Source: Planctomycetaceae bacterium
GTDB lineage: Bacteria > Planctomycetota > Planctomycetia > Pirellulales > PALSA-1355
Assembly: GCA_003153375.1 (NCBI GenBank)
Contig: PLYM01000202.1
Location: forward strand, 1-64,000
Length of the DNA: 64,000 nucleotides
Reading direction: 5' to 3'
Shown: positions 21,013 to 29,372 of the stretch, one piece after another
Numbering within the stretch: position 1 is the stretch's first letter
How the letters are laid out: each line of letters opens with the position of its first letter
Notes under the pieces: model-generated
The model's input: only the letters and a program-made list of their open reading frames with translations
What the model was told of the DNA's origin: nothing
Database searches by the model: none
Made by a program: the position numbers and the translations under genes

Positions 21013-22260
21013 CTAATCGTAAAGAAACACGTCCACGTCATGTCCCGCCGCATAGCCTTCCAGGTCCGCTGGAATGATCACAAAGCCATCGGCCCGGGTG
21101 GTCGACGAAAGGATCGACGCGCCGCCGATCGCCAACGGTGTCGCCAGGCCATCGGCCACGGTAACCCTGGCATAATCGACCCGGCCGATCTCGGAGCTGA
21201 TCTTGCGCACCAGCTTGGCGCTCTGCTGCCGATAGGGCCAGGCGAGTTTTTGACCTCCCAAGCCGCGGATCGCCCGGCCGGCGAAGAAATCGTAGGCACA
21301 CAGACACGACACCGGATTGCCCGGCAGCAGAAACACCAGCCGATTGCCCAGCCGTCCCATGCCTGCCGGACTGCTCGGCCGCATGGCCACGCCGTGGATC
21401 GCCAATTGGCCGCCGGCCTCGGCCAGCAACGTCGGCACGTGGTCCTCTTGCCCCACGCTCGATCCGCCAGACACCAGCACGACGTCGGCCTCGGCCAACA
21501 AGGCCGCGCGAATCGCGTCGCGGTTGTCATCAACAATCGCACGCCCAGCAATCTGCCCGCCGTCGCGCTCGACCAAAGCCGCCAGCATGGGCCCGTTTGC
21601 ATCGGTGATCTGGTTGCCGTGCGGCCGGCTGCCTTCGGCGAGCAGTTCGCTGCCCGTGACCACCACGCTGACCCGCGGCCGGCGGACGCACGACACGGCG
21701 GCGACGCCGATTGACGACAGCAGGCCCAAATCCTGCGGTCGCAGACGGCGGCCGGCCGGCAAAACGACCGTCCCAGCGGCGACGTCCTCGCCCGTCGGGC
21801 CCACATGCTTCCGAGGTGACACTTCGCCGTGCGCCTTGAGCATGGTCGCCGAGAACTCGGCCAATTCGGCCGGCAACACAGCGTCGGCGCCCGAGGGCAG
21901 GGGCGCGCCGGTCATGATCTTGACCGCCTGCCCCCGTTCCACGTGGCCTGAAAACGGCCGCCCGGGAAACGCCTCACCGACGACTGGCAATTCGATCGGG
22001 TTATAGACGCTGGCTCCGGCGACACTGGCCGCGCGCACGGCAAAGCCGTCCATCATCGCCCGATCGAAGCCCGGCACGTCGACGGCACTGGCCACGGACG
22101 CGGCCAGCACGCGCCCCGCCGCCGCCGACAGTGCCACGGGTTCGGAGGGCAGTGGCCGCACCTGCGCGTCCAGCCACTCGATCGCTGCCGCCACCGTTGC
22201 GCGACGGGCAAAGCCTCGCATGCGGACGTCGGCTTGATGCTCTTCGGGGGCCATAGTCAT
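21013..22260 (-). CDS. moeA: Molybdopterin molybdotransferase MoeA (second paralogue)
   Basis: 415 aa, the usual length for stand-alone MoeA. Conserved pieces are DVPGFDRAMMDGFAVRA (domain I), the molybdate/MPT site VTGSELLAEGSRP and VVLVSGGSSVGQEDHV, and the C-terminal domain MRPSSPAGMGRLGN leading to FLLPGNPVSCLCAYDFF. It precedes the fused MoeA-PBP gene by 54 bases on the same strand. Two MoeA-type proteins in one organism often serve Mo- versus W-cofactors or different target enzymes; the sequence does not say which. The first ATG at 22260 is used; a second Met two codons later (22254) is equally possible. Confidence 0.93.
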   Translation of the reverse strand: MTMAPEEHQADVRMRGFARRATVAAAIEWLDAQVRPLPSEPVALSAAAGRVLAASVASAVDVPGFDRAMMDGFAVRAASVAGASVYNPIELPVVGEAFPGRPFSGHVERGQAVKIMTGAPLPSGADAVLPAELAEFSATMLKAHGEVSPRKHVGPTGEDVAAGTVVLPAGRRLRPQDLGLLSSIGVAAVSCVRRPRVSVVVTGSELLAEGSRPHGNQITDANGPMLAALVERDGGQIAGRAIVDDNRDAIRAALLAEADVVLVSGGSSVGQEDHVPTLLAEAGGQLAIHGVAMRPSSPAGMGRLGNRLVFLLPGNPVSCLCAYDFFAGRAIRGLGGQKLAWPYRQQSAKLVRKISSEIGRVDYARVTVADGLATPLAIGGASILSSTTRADGFVIIPADLEGYAAGHDVDVFLYD

Positions 22261-22363
22261 GCACTAGCGCGGCACAGCGTGAGGTGGGGCCAAGGCAAGT
22301 CTTTTCCCATCATAACTGCTAACGAAGTACCCGTGCCGGGAGCTGACTGCTTTTCTCGAGCCC

Positions 22364-22418
22364 GCACCAATGAAGGTGGGTGCCCTGCTTCGCTGGCAGG
22401 CGCGTCAGGCCATGGTGC
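22364..22418 (+). promoter_or_regulatory. Alternative hairpins in the moeA/Hsp70 divergent gap
   Basis: The gap 22261-22582 (322 bases) contains no gene I can support. Within it, CACC (22365-22368) can pair with GGTG (22375-22378), or as GCACCA (22364-22369) with TGGTGC (22413-22418). The second option encloses a strong CCTGC/GCAGG hairpin (22384-22388 with 22396-22400). The two foldings share bases and exclude each other, as in attenuators. No known riboswitch consensus was recognised. Confidence 0.3.
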
Positions 22419-22582
22419 AGGGAATTCTCACCAAAATACCCGTCCTCATGATCACGGGCCGCGTGCCGTAAGCAGCATCGCTGTCAGTCGGTTGCCTCAT
22501 GGGCGGCAGCCGGTTACAGTCAAAGTTCTACTCGCATCCGAGCCGCCCGCTACCCGGACGGCGTCACCCTTCCGCGCCGCCA

Positions 22583-24496
22583 ATGCCGTCCAGTCGTGCC
22601 GTAGGAATCGACCTGGGAACCAGTTGCGTGGCCCTTGCGCGCATTGACGAGGTGGGGCGCAGCGGCATGATTCGCAACGCCCAGGGCGACTTGCTGCTCG
22701 AGAGCATCGTCTACTTCGAAGATGAGGAATTGCTCTTCGCCCGGCCGGCCAAACAGGCGGCGGCCGCGCAGCCCAACCGGGCGGCCGAGTACGTGAAACG
22801 CGACTTCGGTCAGACGGCCTACTCGCGCGCCATCGGCGGCGAGCTGCTGCCGGCCGAAGTGATCGAGGCCTGTCTGTTGAAGAAGGTCTATGGCGAGATC
22901 ACGACCGGTCCTCCGGGCCCGCCGCCGGCCGTGGTGCTATCGGTCCCTGCTTCCTTCAACCAGACGCAGCGCAAGGCCTTGCTCGATGCCGCTCAGATCG
23001 CGGGGCTCGACATCGTCGGCACGATCAACGATCCGCTCGCCGCCGCCTTGGCATTCGCCGAAATCCAGGGCTATCTGACTCCCGGCGGCGCCGATAAACC
23101 CGGCTGCCGCGTTTTGGTTTTCGACCTGGGAGGCGGCACGCTCGACGCCGGCATCATCGAAATCAAGCCGGGCATCATCCGCGCGCTATCGGTCGTGGGC
23201 GACGCGCGGCTCGGCGGTCGCGATTGGGACCTGCGGCTGGCCGACCACCTGGCCGAGCAATTTGCCAATCAGTTCGGCGAAGATCCGCGCTATGACATGA
23301 AGAGCGTGCGGCGATTGGTCGAGAACGCGGCCGAAGCCAAGCACACGCTCACCGCGCGTCTGCAAGCCCGCGTGCACATCGAGCGCCAGTCGCATTCGGC
23401 CGACATCACGATCACGCGCCAGGCGTTCGAGGACATCACGGCCGATCTGTTGGCTCGGGCAAAAGCAGTCGCCGAAGCCGCGCTGTCGCAAGCCGCCATG
23501 GCCTGGCCCGACGTGGCCCATTTGCTGCTGGTGGGGGGCGCCACGCGGATGTCGATGATCTGCCGCATGCTCGAAACACTGACCGGCCTGAAGGGCGTGG
23601 CCAATCTGCATCCCGAGGAAGCGGTGGCCCGGGGCGCCGCCTTGCGCGCCGCCAGTTTGCTCGCCGCTCGCGAAGGCCGCGCGTCGACGGTGCCGCTCGA
23701 GCTGGTCGACCTAACGACGCATAGCCTGGGCCTGGAGTGGTCCGACCCGCAGACCAAGCGCAGTGAAAACGTCGTGATCGTGACCCGCGGCACGCAACTG
23801 CCCTGTGGCACCAGTTCGAAACTGGCGACCACGGCCGACGATCAACGCTCGCTGACCGTGCAATTGCTCGAAGGCGAAAGCCGCAAGGCGGCCGAGTGTA
23901 CGCGCGTGGCCGAGCTGACGATCTCGGGCTTGCCCGGCAACCTGCCCAAGGGCACGCCGATCGAAGTTCACTATCAGCTCACGGTCGACCGCCGTTTGCA
24001 GGTCAAAGCCCAGTTGGCCACGAACAACGCGCCGCTCTCGGTCGAAGCGCGCCGCAACCTGGGGCTGTCGGTCGACCAGGTGAACCAGTGGAAAAAACTG
24101 CTGGCCAGCGAGGTGGGGCTGAAGGCCGTTTTGGCCCACCTGGCCAGCCACAAGGACCGTGGCCCGGCGCTGCCCGTCGGCGAGCCCGCGCTGGAGCCGC
24201 CGTCACACGACCCGCACGAGCCGGCCGAATTGCCCATGGGACAACTGGTGCCCAGGCAGGTCGATTTCGACGAAATCGACGCGGCCATCGGGGTGCGGGG
24301 CAGAAGTCGAAAATCGTCCCCCCGTCAGATGGCGATCATGCTGGGCGGGTATGTGGTCTTTTCGGTCCTGGGCTTGCTCATCGGGTATTATATTTTGATG
24401 TTTATCGAACCCAGTTATAACTGGTATCACCTACCTCTGCCGGGGCTTGGCGGCGATCCGCCGGCCGGCGGCGCGGCTTCGACCGTGCCGCGCTAG
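22583..24496 (+). CDS. Hsp70-family protein with C-terminal membrane anchor
   Basis: 637 aa. The Hsp70/actin-like ATPase domain spans about 1-370, with phosphate 1 motif VGIDLGTSCVALA, phosphate 2 motif LVFDLGGGTLDAGII and the adenosine motif LLLVGGATRMSMI. A shorter beta-rich substrate-binding-like region follows (about 390-520), then a linker with Pro/Glu/His, and a single transmembrane helix near the end (about 583-607, LGGYVVFSVLGLLIGYY) with a 30-residue tail. The canonical alpha-helical lid and C-terminal EEVD-type end are absent. The anchor would tether the chaperone to a membrane with the ATPase in the cytoplasm. A second Hsp70 gene follows 48 bases downstream. No J-domain or GrpE gene is nearby. 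Confidence 0.9.
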   Translation: MPSSRAVGIDLGTSCVALARIDEVGRSGMIRNAQGDLLLESIVYFEDEELLFARPAKQAAAAQPNRAAEYVKRDFGQTAYSRAIGGELLPAEVIEACLLKKVYGEITTGPPGPPPAVVLSVPASFNQTQRKALLDAAQIAGLDIVGTINDPLAAALAFAEIQGYLTPGGADKPGCRVLVFDLGGGTLDAGIIEIKPGIIRALSVVGDARLGGRDWDLRLADHLAEQFANQFGEDPRYDMKSVRRLVENAAEAKHTLTARLQARVHIERQSHSADITITRQAFEDITADLLARAKAVAEAALSQAAMAWPDVAHLLLVGGATRMSMICRMLETLTGLKGVANLHPEEAVARGAALRAASLLAAREGRASTVPLELVDLTTHSLGLEWSDPQTKRSENVVIVTRGTQLPCGTSSKLATTADDQRSLTVQLLEGESRKAAECTRVAELTISGLPGNLPKGTPIEVHYQLTVDRRLQVKAQLATNNAPLSVEARRNLGLSVDQVNQWKKLLASEVGLKAVLAHLASHKDRGPALPVGEPALEPPSHDPHEPAELPMGQLVPRQVDFDEIDAAIGVRGRSRKSSPRQMAIMLGGYVVFSVLGLLIGYYILMFIEPSYNWYHLPLPGLGGDPPAGGAASTVPR

Positions 24497-24544
24497 GCCA
24501 CACGGGTCGGCCAATTTCCTGATTCCTTTCTTTCGCGAATTCGC

Positions 24545-26146
24545 ATGACAGAAGACAACACTCCGGCCGTAGGTATCGATCTGGGAACCACCTACTCGGC
24601 CGTCGCTTATATCGACGACACCGGTCGACCGATTACCTTGGTCAACGCCGAAGGTGACCTGGTCACGCCCAGCGTGGTGCTGTTCGAGGGCGATCTGGCC
24701 GTGGTTGGCAAGGAAGCACTGAAAGCCATCGCCACCGAGGCCGAGCACGTCGCCCAATGCGCCAAGCGCGAGCTGGGCGACCGCACGTTTCACAAGCCGC
24801 TGTTGGGCCGCAAATATCCGCCCGAGGCGCTGCAAGCCTTCGTGCTCAACAAGCTGCGTCAGGACGCGGCCCGGCAGATCGGCGACTTCAAGAAAGTCGT
24901 GATCACGGTGCCGGCCTACTTCGACGAAGTGCGCCGCAAGGCCACGCAAGACGCCGGCTACATGGCCGGCTTCGAAGTGCTCGACATCATCAACGAGCCC
25001 ACGGCCGCGGCCATCGCCCACGGCTTCTTGAAGGGCTTCTTGAATAAGCAAGGCGAGTCGAACGCGCCGCGCAAGTTGCTGGTCTATGACCTGGGCGGCG
25101 GCACGTTCGACGTCACGGTCATGGAAATCCGCGGCAACGAGTTTCTGGCCCTGGCCACCGACGGAGACGTGCAGCTGGGCGGCCAGGATTTCGACATGCG
25201 ACTGGTCGACTACGTGGCGCAGGAATTCATGCGCACTTATCAGCTCGATCCGCGCGAGGACCCGAACACCGCTGGCCGGCTGTGGCGCGAGTGCGAAGAC
25301 GCCAAACGCACACTCTCGGCCCGTGCCAAGGTATCGATCAGTTGCGACTATAAGAGCCAGGCGACGCGCGTCGAGGTGACCCGCGAGAAATTCGAAGAGC
25401 TGACCCAGGATCTGCTCAACCGCACGCAATTCACCACCAAGCAAACGCTGCAAGCCGCGGGGCTGACCTGGAACGATTTGGACTACGTGCTGCTGGTCGG
25501 CGGATCGACGCGGATGCCGATGGTCGCCAAGATGCTCCGCCAACTTTCGGGCAAGGAGCCCGACGCCTCGGTGGCGGTCGACGAGGCCGTGGCCCACGGC
25601 GCCGCGCTGCACGCCGGCATCATCCTGGCACGCAATCGCGGCGAGGCGCCCTCGGTGGTGGTCCGCAATGTCAACTCGCACAGCCTGGGTGTCGTGGCCA
25701 CCGACGCACGCACGCAGCGCAAGCGCAACGCGATCTTGATTCCGCGCAACACGGCGCTGCCGGTCACGGCCCGCCGCGTGTTTCGCACCCAAAACGCGGG
25801 TCAGCAATCGATCCTGGTGCGGATCGTCGAGGGCGAAAGCGCGACTCCTGCCGACTGTACGCCGATCGGCCGCTGCGTCGTCCGCGATCTGCCCCGCGAT
25901 CTGCCGGCCCAGACGCCGATCGAAGTCCGCTTTTCCTATCAAGAAAATGGCCGGCTCACTGTTCACGTCAGCGTGGCCGGCACGCAGCACGAACTGAAGC
26001 ACGAACTGGCCCGCGACAATACCCTGACGCAAGAGCAGCTCGACGCCTGGCGGCTCTACATTCTGGGCCAACAAGCCGAACAGCCCGAAGTCACCGACGA
26101 CTACAAGCCGATGGAAGAAGGCGGCTCGGGCAGCATCACCATGTGA
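24545..26146 (+). CDS. Hsp70-family (DnaK-like) protein without lid domain
   Basis: 533 aa, shorter than DnaK (about 640). The ATPase domain is well conserved: AVGIDLGTTYSAVAYID, VVITVPAYFDEVRRKATQDA, INEPTAAAIAHG, LVYDLGGGTFDVTVME and LLVGGSTRMPMVAKML. A beta-sandwich substrate-binding domain follows at about 385-490 (including GRCVVRDLPRDLPAQTPIEV), after which only about 40 residues remain, so the helical lid is missing. It ends in a short Gly/Ser segment. It is probably cotranscribed with the membrane-anchored Hsp70 upstream, and the pair shares the shortened C-terminal plan. This is likely a specialised chaperone, not the housekeeping DnaK. Confidence 0.92.
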   Translation: MTEDNTPAVGIDLGTTYSAVAYIDDTGRPITLVNAEGDLVTPSVVLFEGDLAVVGKEALKAIATEAEHVAQCAKRELGDRTFHKPLLGRKYPPEALQAFVLNKLRQDAARQIGDFKKVVITVPAYFDEVRRKATQDAGYMAGFEVLDIINEPTAAAIAHGFLKGFLNKQGESNAPRKLLVYDLGGGTFDVTVMEIRGNEFLALATDGDVQLGGQDFDMRLVDYVAQEFMRTYQLDPREDPNTAGRLWRECEDAKRTLSARAKVSISCDYKSQATRVEVTREKFEELTQDLLNRTQFTTKQTLQAAGLTWNDLDYVLLVGGSTRMPMVAKMLRQLSGKEPDASVAVDEAVAHGAALHAGIILARNRGEAPSVVVRNVNSHSLGVVATDARTQRKRNAILIPRNTALPVTARRVFRTQNAGQQSILVRIVEGESATPADCTPIGRCVVRDLPRDLPAQTPIEVRFSYQENGRLTVHVSVAGTQHELKHELARDNTLTQEQLDAWRLYILGQQAEQPEVTDDYKPMEEGGSGSITM

Positions 26147-26375
26147 TCGTGCGTGTTCCGTTGGCCCGAAGCCGCCGCCTGTCGTGGCCGGAGCATTTCC
26201 TCGCCCCGAGCCAAGGCCGCGCACGGCAACCGGCCGCCACGCCCCCCAAGCGCAGCGCTCGCTAGGCTCATCGCCATTCCAGCCAGCGACAACGCGACCA
26301 TCGGCACCGCGTTGCCCGGCGCTGGGGGCCGATTTATACTAGCTTCGCTCTCCTTCCCTCCCAGGATTGCTCTCC

Positions 26376-29372
26376 ATGAATGCTCGTTCCCGTGGTGTCT
26401 GGCTGTGCGCGGCGGCTTTGGTGCTTCCCCTGGCCTTGCCGGTCGCGGCTCGTGGGCAATTGTCGGCCGACGAGGAATTGAGAACGCTCCGGGCGACGCC
26501 GCCGATCGAAGTCTCGGTGTTCGCCGCCGAGCCGATGATCACCAACCCCGCAGCCATTGACGTCGACACGCACGGCCGGGTGTGGGTCGCCGAAATTCAG
26601 TGGTATCGCTCGGGAGCCAAGACCCCGCCGGCCGACAAGATCAAGGTGCTGGAAGACACCGACGGCGACGGCAAGGCCGACAAGATGACCGTCTTCGCCG
26701 ATGGCGTCTTCTGTCCGATGAGCATTTGCGTGGCCGGCGACAAAGTCTATGTGGCCACCAGCCCTGACTTGTGGGTCTACGAAGACAAAGACCACGACCT
26801 GAAAGCCGACGGCCCGCCACACAAACTGCTCACCGGCTTCGGCGGCCACAATCACGATCACGGCGCGCACAGCCTGGTGCTGGGGCCCGACCACAAATGG
26901 TGGATGTCGCACGGCGATGCCGGCTTCAATGTCACGGGCACCGACGGTTCGAAGATCAAGTTCCAATGGGGCGCCATGCTGCGTGGCGAGTTGGACGGAA
27001 GCCACCTGGAAACGGTTGCGGTGAATTTTCGTAATCCCTACGAAATCTGCGTTAGCTCGTTCGGCGAACCGTTCGTCAGCGACAACGACAACGACGGCAA
27101 CGAGAGCGTGCGCATCTGCTGGATCATGGAGGGCGGTAACTATGGCTGGTTCGGCGGTCCGCCGTTCGACAAGCAGGAGTTGGCCACGCGGCTTTCGGCC
27201 GAGACTCCCTTCCGCGAACACTGGCACTTCCGCGGCCACATCCCCGGCTATGTGCCGGGCACGCTGATCACCGGCTTCGGTTCGCCGACCGGCATGTGTT
27301 TTTATGAAAGCGACGCGTTCGGCGAAAAGTTTCAGAATGCCCCGCTGCACACCGACCCCGGCCCGCGCGAGTGCCGAGTTTATCGTCACCAGTTGAACGG
27401 ATTTGGCATGCAGGCAACGAGCGAAGTTTTCCTGAGCAACGAAGGGGACAGCTATTTCCGTCCCGACGACATTTGCGCCGCACCCGACGGACGATTGTAC
27501 GTCTCCGACTGGTACGACGGCGGCGTGGGCGGCCATGGCTACAACAATCCCGATCAGGGACGCATTTTCATGCTCGTGCCTCGCGACAAGAAGCTCGCGC
27601 GCCGCGACAAGCCTGGACCTTATGCAAACACGGCTGACGCGATCGAAGCACTGCAAAGCCCGAATCTGGCCACGCAGTTCCTGGCCCGCGAACGTCTGCT
27701 GGCCGACGGATCGAAGAGCACGCCGGCGTTGATCGTGCTCGTGGCCGATCGCAACCCGGTAAACCGCGCTCGGGCGCTGTGGCTGTTGGACCGCATCGGC
27801 GGTGACGCGCGCAATGTCGTGGTCGATCAGTTGCGGCAGGACGATCCGGCGTTTCGCGCGCTCGGCGTGCGCATCCTGCGGCGGCACGGTAACGAGTTCG
27901 GCCCAGCGATCCTGGGCCTGGCCGGCGATCCGTCGAGCGAGGTCCGCCGCGAAGTGCTGCTGGCGATTCGCACCCTCTCGGGTGACTCGGCCACGGACGC
28001 GCTGGCCAAGATCGCGGCCACCTACGACGGCAGCGACCGCTATCAGCTCGAAGCCATCAATGTCGCCGCCGGCGATCGCAAGGCAGCCCTGCTGGCCCGG
28101 CTGGAACAGAAGGGTCCCCTGGCTATCGAACAATTTCCGCTCTTGCAGCTGCTCAACCCTCAGCGGGCGGTCGATCAACTGCTGGCGCGCTTGGCCGACA
28201 AGAACCTGGACGACAAATCGGCCCGCCTGGCGTTCGACAGCGCCGTGAACATGCCGTCACCCGACGCCGGTTGGGGTCTGTTGCGATTTGCCGAGGATGG
28301 CCAGCGACCTGCACCACTGCGACGCCGAGCGCTCGACAAGGTATTGGGCAACTTGCACGGTCGCAGTCCCTGGGCAGCCATGACTTCCGACGAACGATTC
28401 GGCGCCGCGCTGGGCAAACTGCTCGACGACCCCGACCTGCGCGCCCCGGTTCTCTCGGCCATCGGCCGCTTGCACCTGGCCGGCCTGGGCAGCCAGGTGC
28501 TAGCACTGGCCGATTCGCCCAAGACCGAGCCGGGCGTGCGTGCGCAAGCCATCGACGTGGCCGCCAAGCTCAAGATTGACGGCATCGCCGCGTCGCTGCG
28601 CACGTGGCTGAGCGACTCGAACCCGCAAGTCGTGAAAGCGGCCCTGCGGGGAATCGTCGACGTGCAGGATATTCGCGTGCTGCGCGAGATTCTTTCGACC
28701 GACACCTATTCGGCCGAGCTGCGGGCCCGCGCCGCCGAGCGCCTGGTTGACTCGACCGGCGGAGCACTGGTGCTGCTGCGATTGATCGACGAAAAGCAAT
28801 TGCGACCCGAGCTCGAGCGACCCGTGATCAAAAAGGCCATCGCGCATCCCGACTCGAACGTCCGGGTCCTCTATGAGAAGTTCATTCCCGAAGCCGAGCG
28901 TCCGCAAAAACTGGGCAAGGCCGTAGCGCAGGATCAGATTCTGTCACTCGAGGGAGATGCGAATCGCGGCCGAGAGATCTTCTTCAAGAGTTCGGCGGCG
29001 CAGTGCAAACAGTGTCACGCCGTGCAAGGCTTCGGCAACACGCTCGGCCCCGACCTGAGCAACATCGGCAAGAAATACGAACGCAAGGCGCTGCTGGAGA
29101 CCATCATCGAACCGTCAAAAGCCATCGCGCCCGAGTTCATTCCCTACTTGCTCGAGACGAAAGAGGGCCAGGTCTACGCCGGCTTTCTGACCGAACGCAC
29201 TGCCGACCACGTCGTACTCAAAGACGTCAAAAGCCAAACGGTGCGCGTGGCCACGGGCGACATCGAGGCCCTGGTGCCGCAGCAGAAGTCGCTAATGCCC
29301 GAGTTGGTCCTTAGCGACGTGACGGCCCAGGACGCCGCCGACCTGCTGGCCTTTCTGACCACACTCAAATGA
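26376..29372 (+). CDS. Exported PVC-type dehydrogenase/HEAT/c-haem protein
   Basis: 998 aa with a Sec signal (ALVLPLALPVAARG). The first ~400 residues form a membrane-bound-dehydrogenase-type beta-propeller (FAAEPMITNPAAIDVDTHG, VLEDTDGDGKADKMTVFAD, ALVLGPDHKWW-like blades, YVSDWYDGGVGGHGY). HEAT/armadillo-like repeats occupy about 420-830. The C-terminal Planctomycete/Verrucomicrobia haem-binding domain has C877-x2-C880-H881 (QCKQCHAVQGFGNTLGPDL) with an axial-Met region further on (SLMPELVL). Such proteins are thought to act in periplasmic sugar or polymer oxidation, but biochemical data are scarce. I used the ATG at 26376, preceded by AGGA about 9 bases away. Its stop overlaps the next gene's start by 4 bases. 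Confidence 0.92.
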   Translation: MNARSRGVWLCAAALVLPLALPVAARGQLSADEELRTLRATPPIEVSVFAAEPMITNPAAIDVDTHGRVWVAEIQWYRSGAKTPPADKIKVLEDTDGDGKADKMTVFADGVFCPMSICVAGDKVYVATSPDLWVYEDKDHDLKADGPPHKLLTGFGGHNHDHGAHSLVLGPDHKWWMSHGDAGFNVTGTDGSKIKFQWGAMLRGELDGSHLETVAVNFRNPYEICVSSFGEPFVSDNDNDGNESVRICWIMEGGNYGWFGGPPFDKQELATRLSAETPFREHWHFRGHIPGYVPGTLITGFGSPTGMCFYESDAFGEKFQNAPLHTDPGPRECRVYRHQLNGFGMQATSEVFLSNEGDSYFRPDDICAAPDGRLYVSDWYDGGVGGHGYNNPDQGRIFMLVPRDKKLARRDKPGPYANTADAIEALQSPNLATQFLARERLLADGSKSTPALIVLVADRNPVNRARALWLLDRIGGDARNVVVDQLRQDDPAFRALGVRILRRHGNEFGPAILGLAGDPSSEVRREVLLAIRTLSGDSATDALAKIAATYDGSDRYQLEAINVAAGDRKAALLARLEQKGPLAIEQFPLLQLLNPQRAVDQLLARLADKNLDDKSARLAFDSAVNMPSPDAGWGLLRFAEDGQRPAPLRRRALDKVLGNLHGRSPWAAMTSDERFGAALGKLLDDPDLRAPVLSAIGRLHLAGLGSQVLALADSPKTEPGVRAQAIDVAAKLKIDGIAASLRTWLSDSNPQVVKAALRGIVDVQDIRVLREILSTDTYSAELRARAAERLVDSTGGALVLLRLIDEKQLRPELERPVIKKAIAHPDSNVRVLYEKFIPEAERPQKLGKAVAQDQILSLEGDANRGREIFFKSSAAQCKQCHAVQGFGNTLGPDLSNIGKKYERKALLETIIEPSKAIAPEFIPYLLETKEGQVYAGFLTERTADHVVLKDVKSQTVRVATGDIEALVPQQKSLMPELVLSDVTAQDAADLLAFLTTLK

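Noticed and set aside
22261-22582. Molybdenum cofactor riboswitch ahead of the moeA genes
   Set aside because: Only simple alternative hairpins are visible; I could not match the conserved moco RNA core, and the strand better fits the Hsp70 side.
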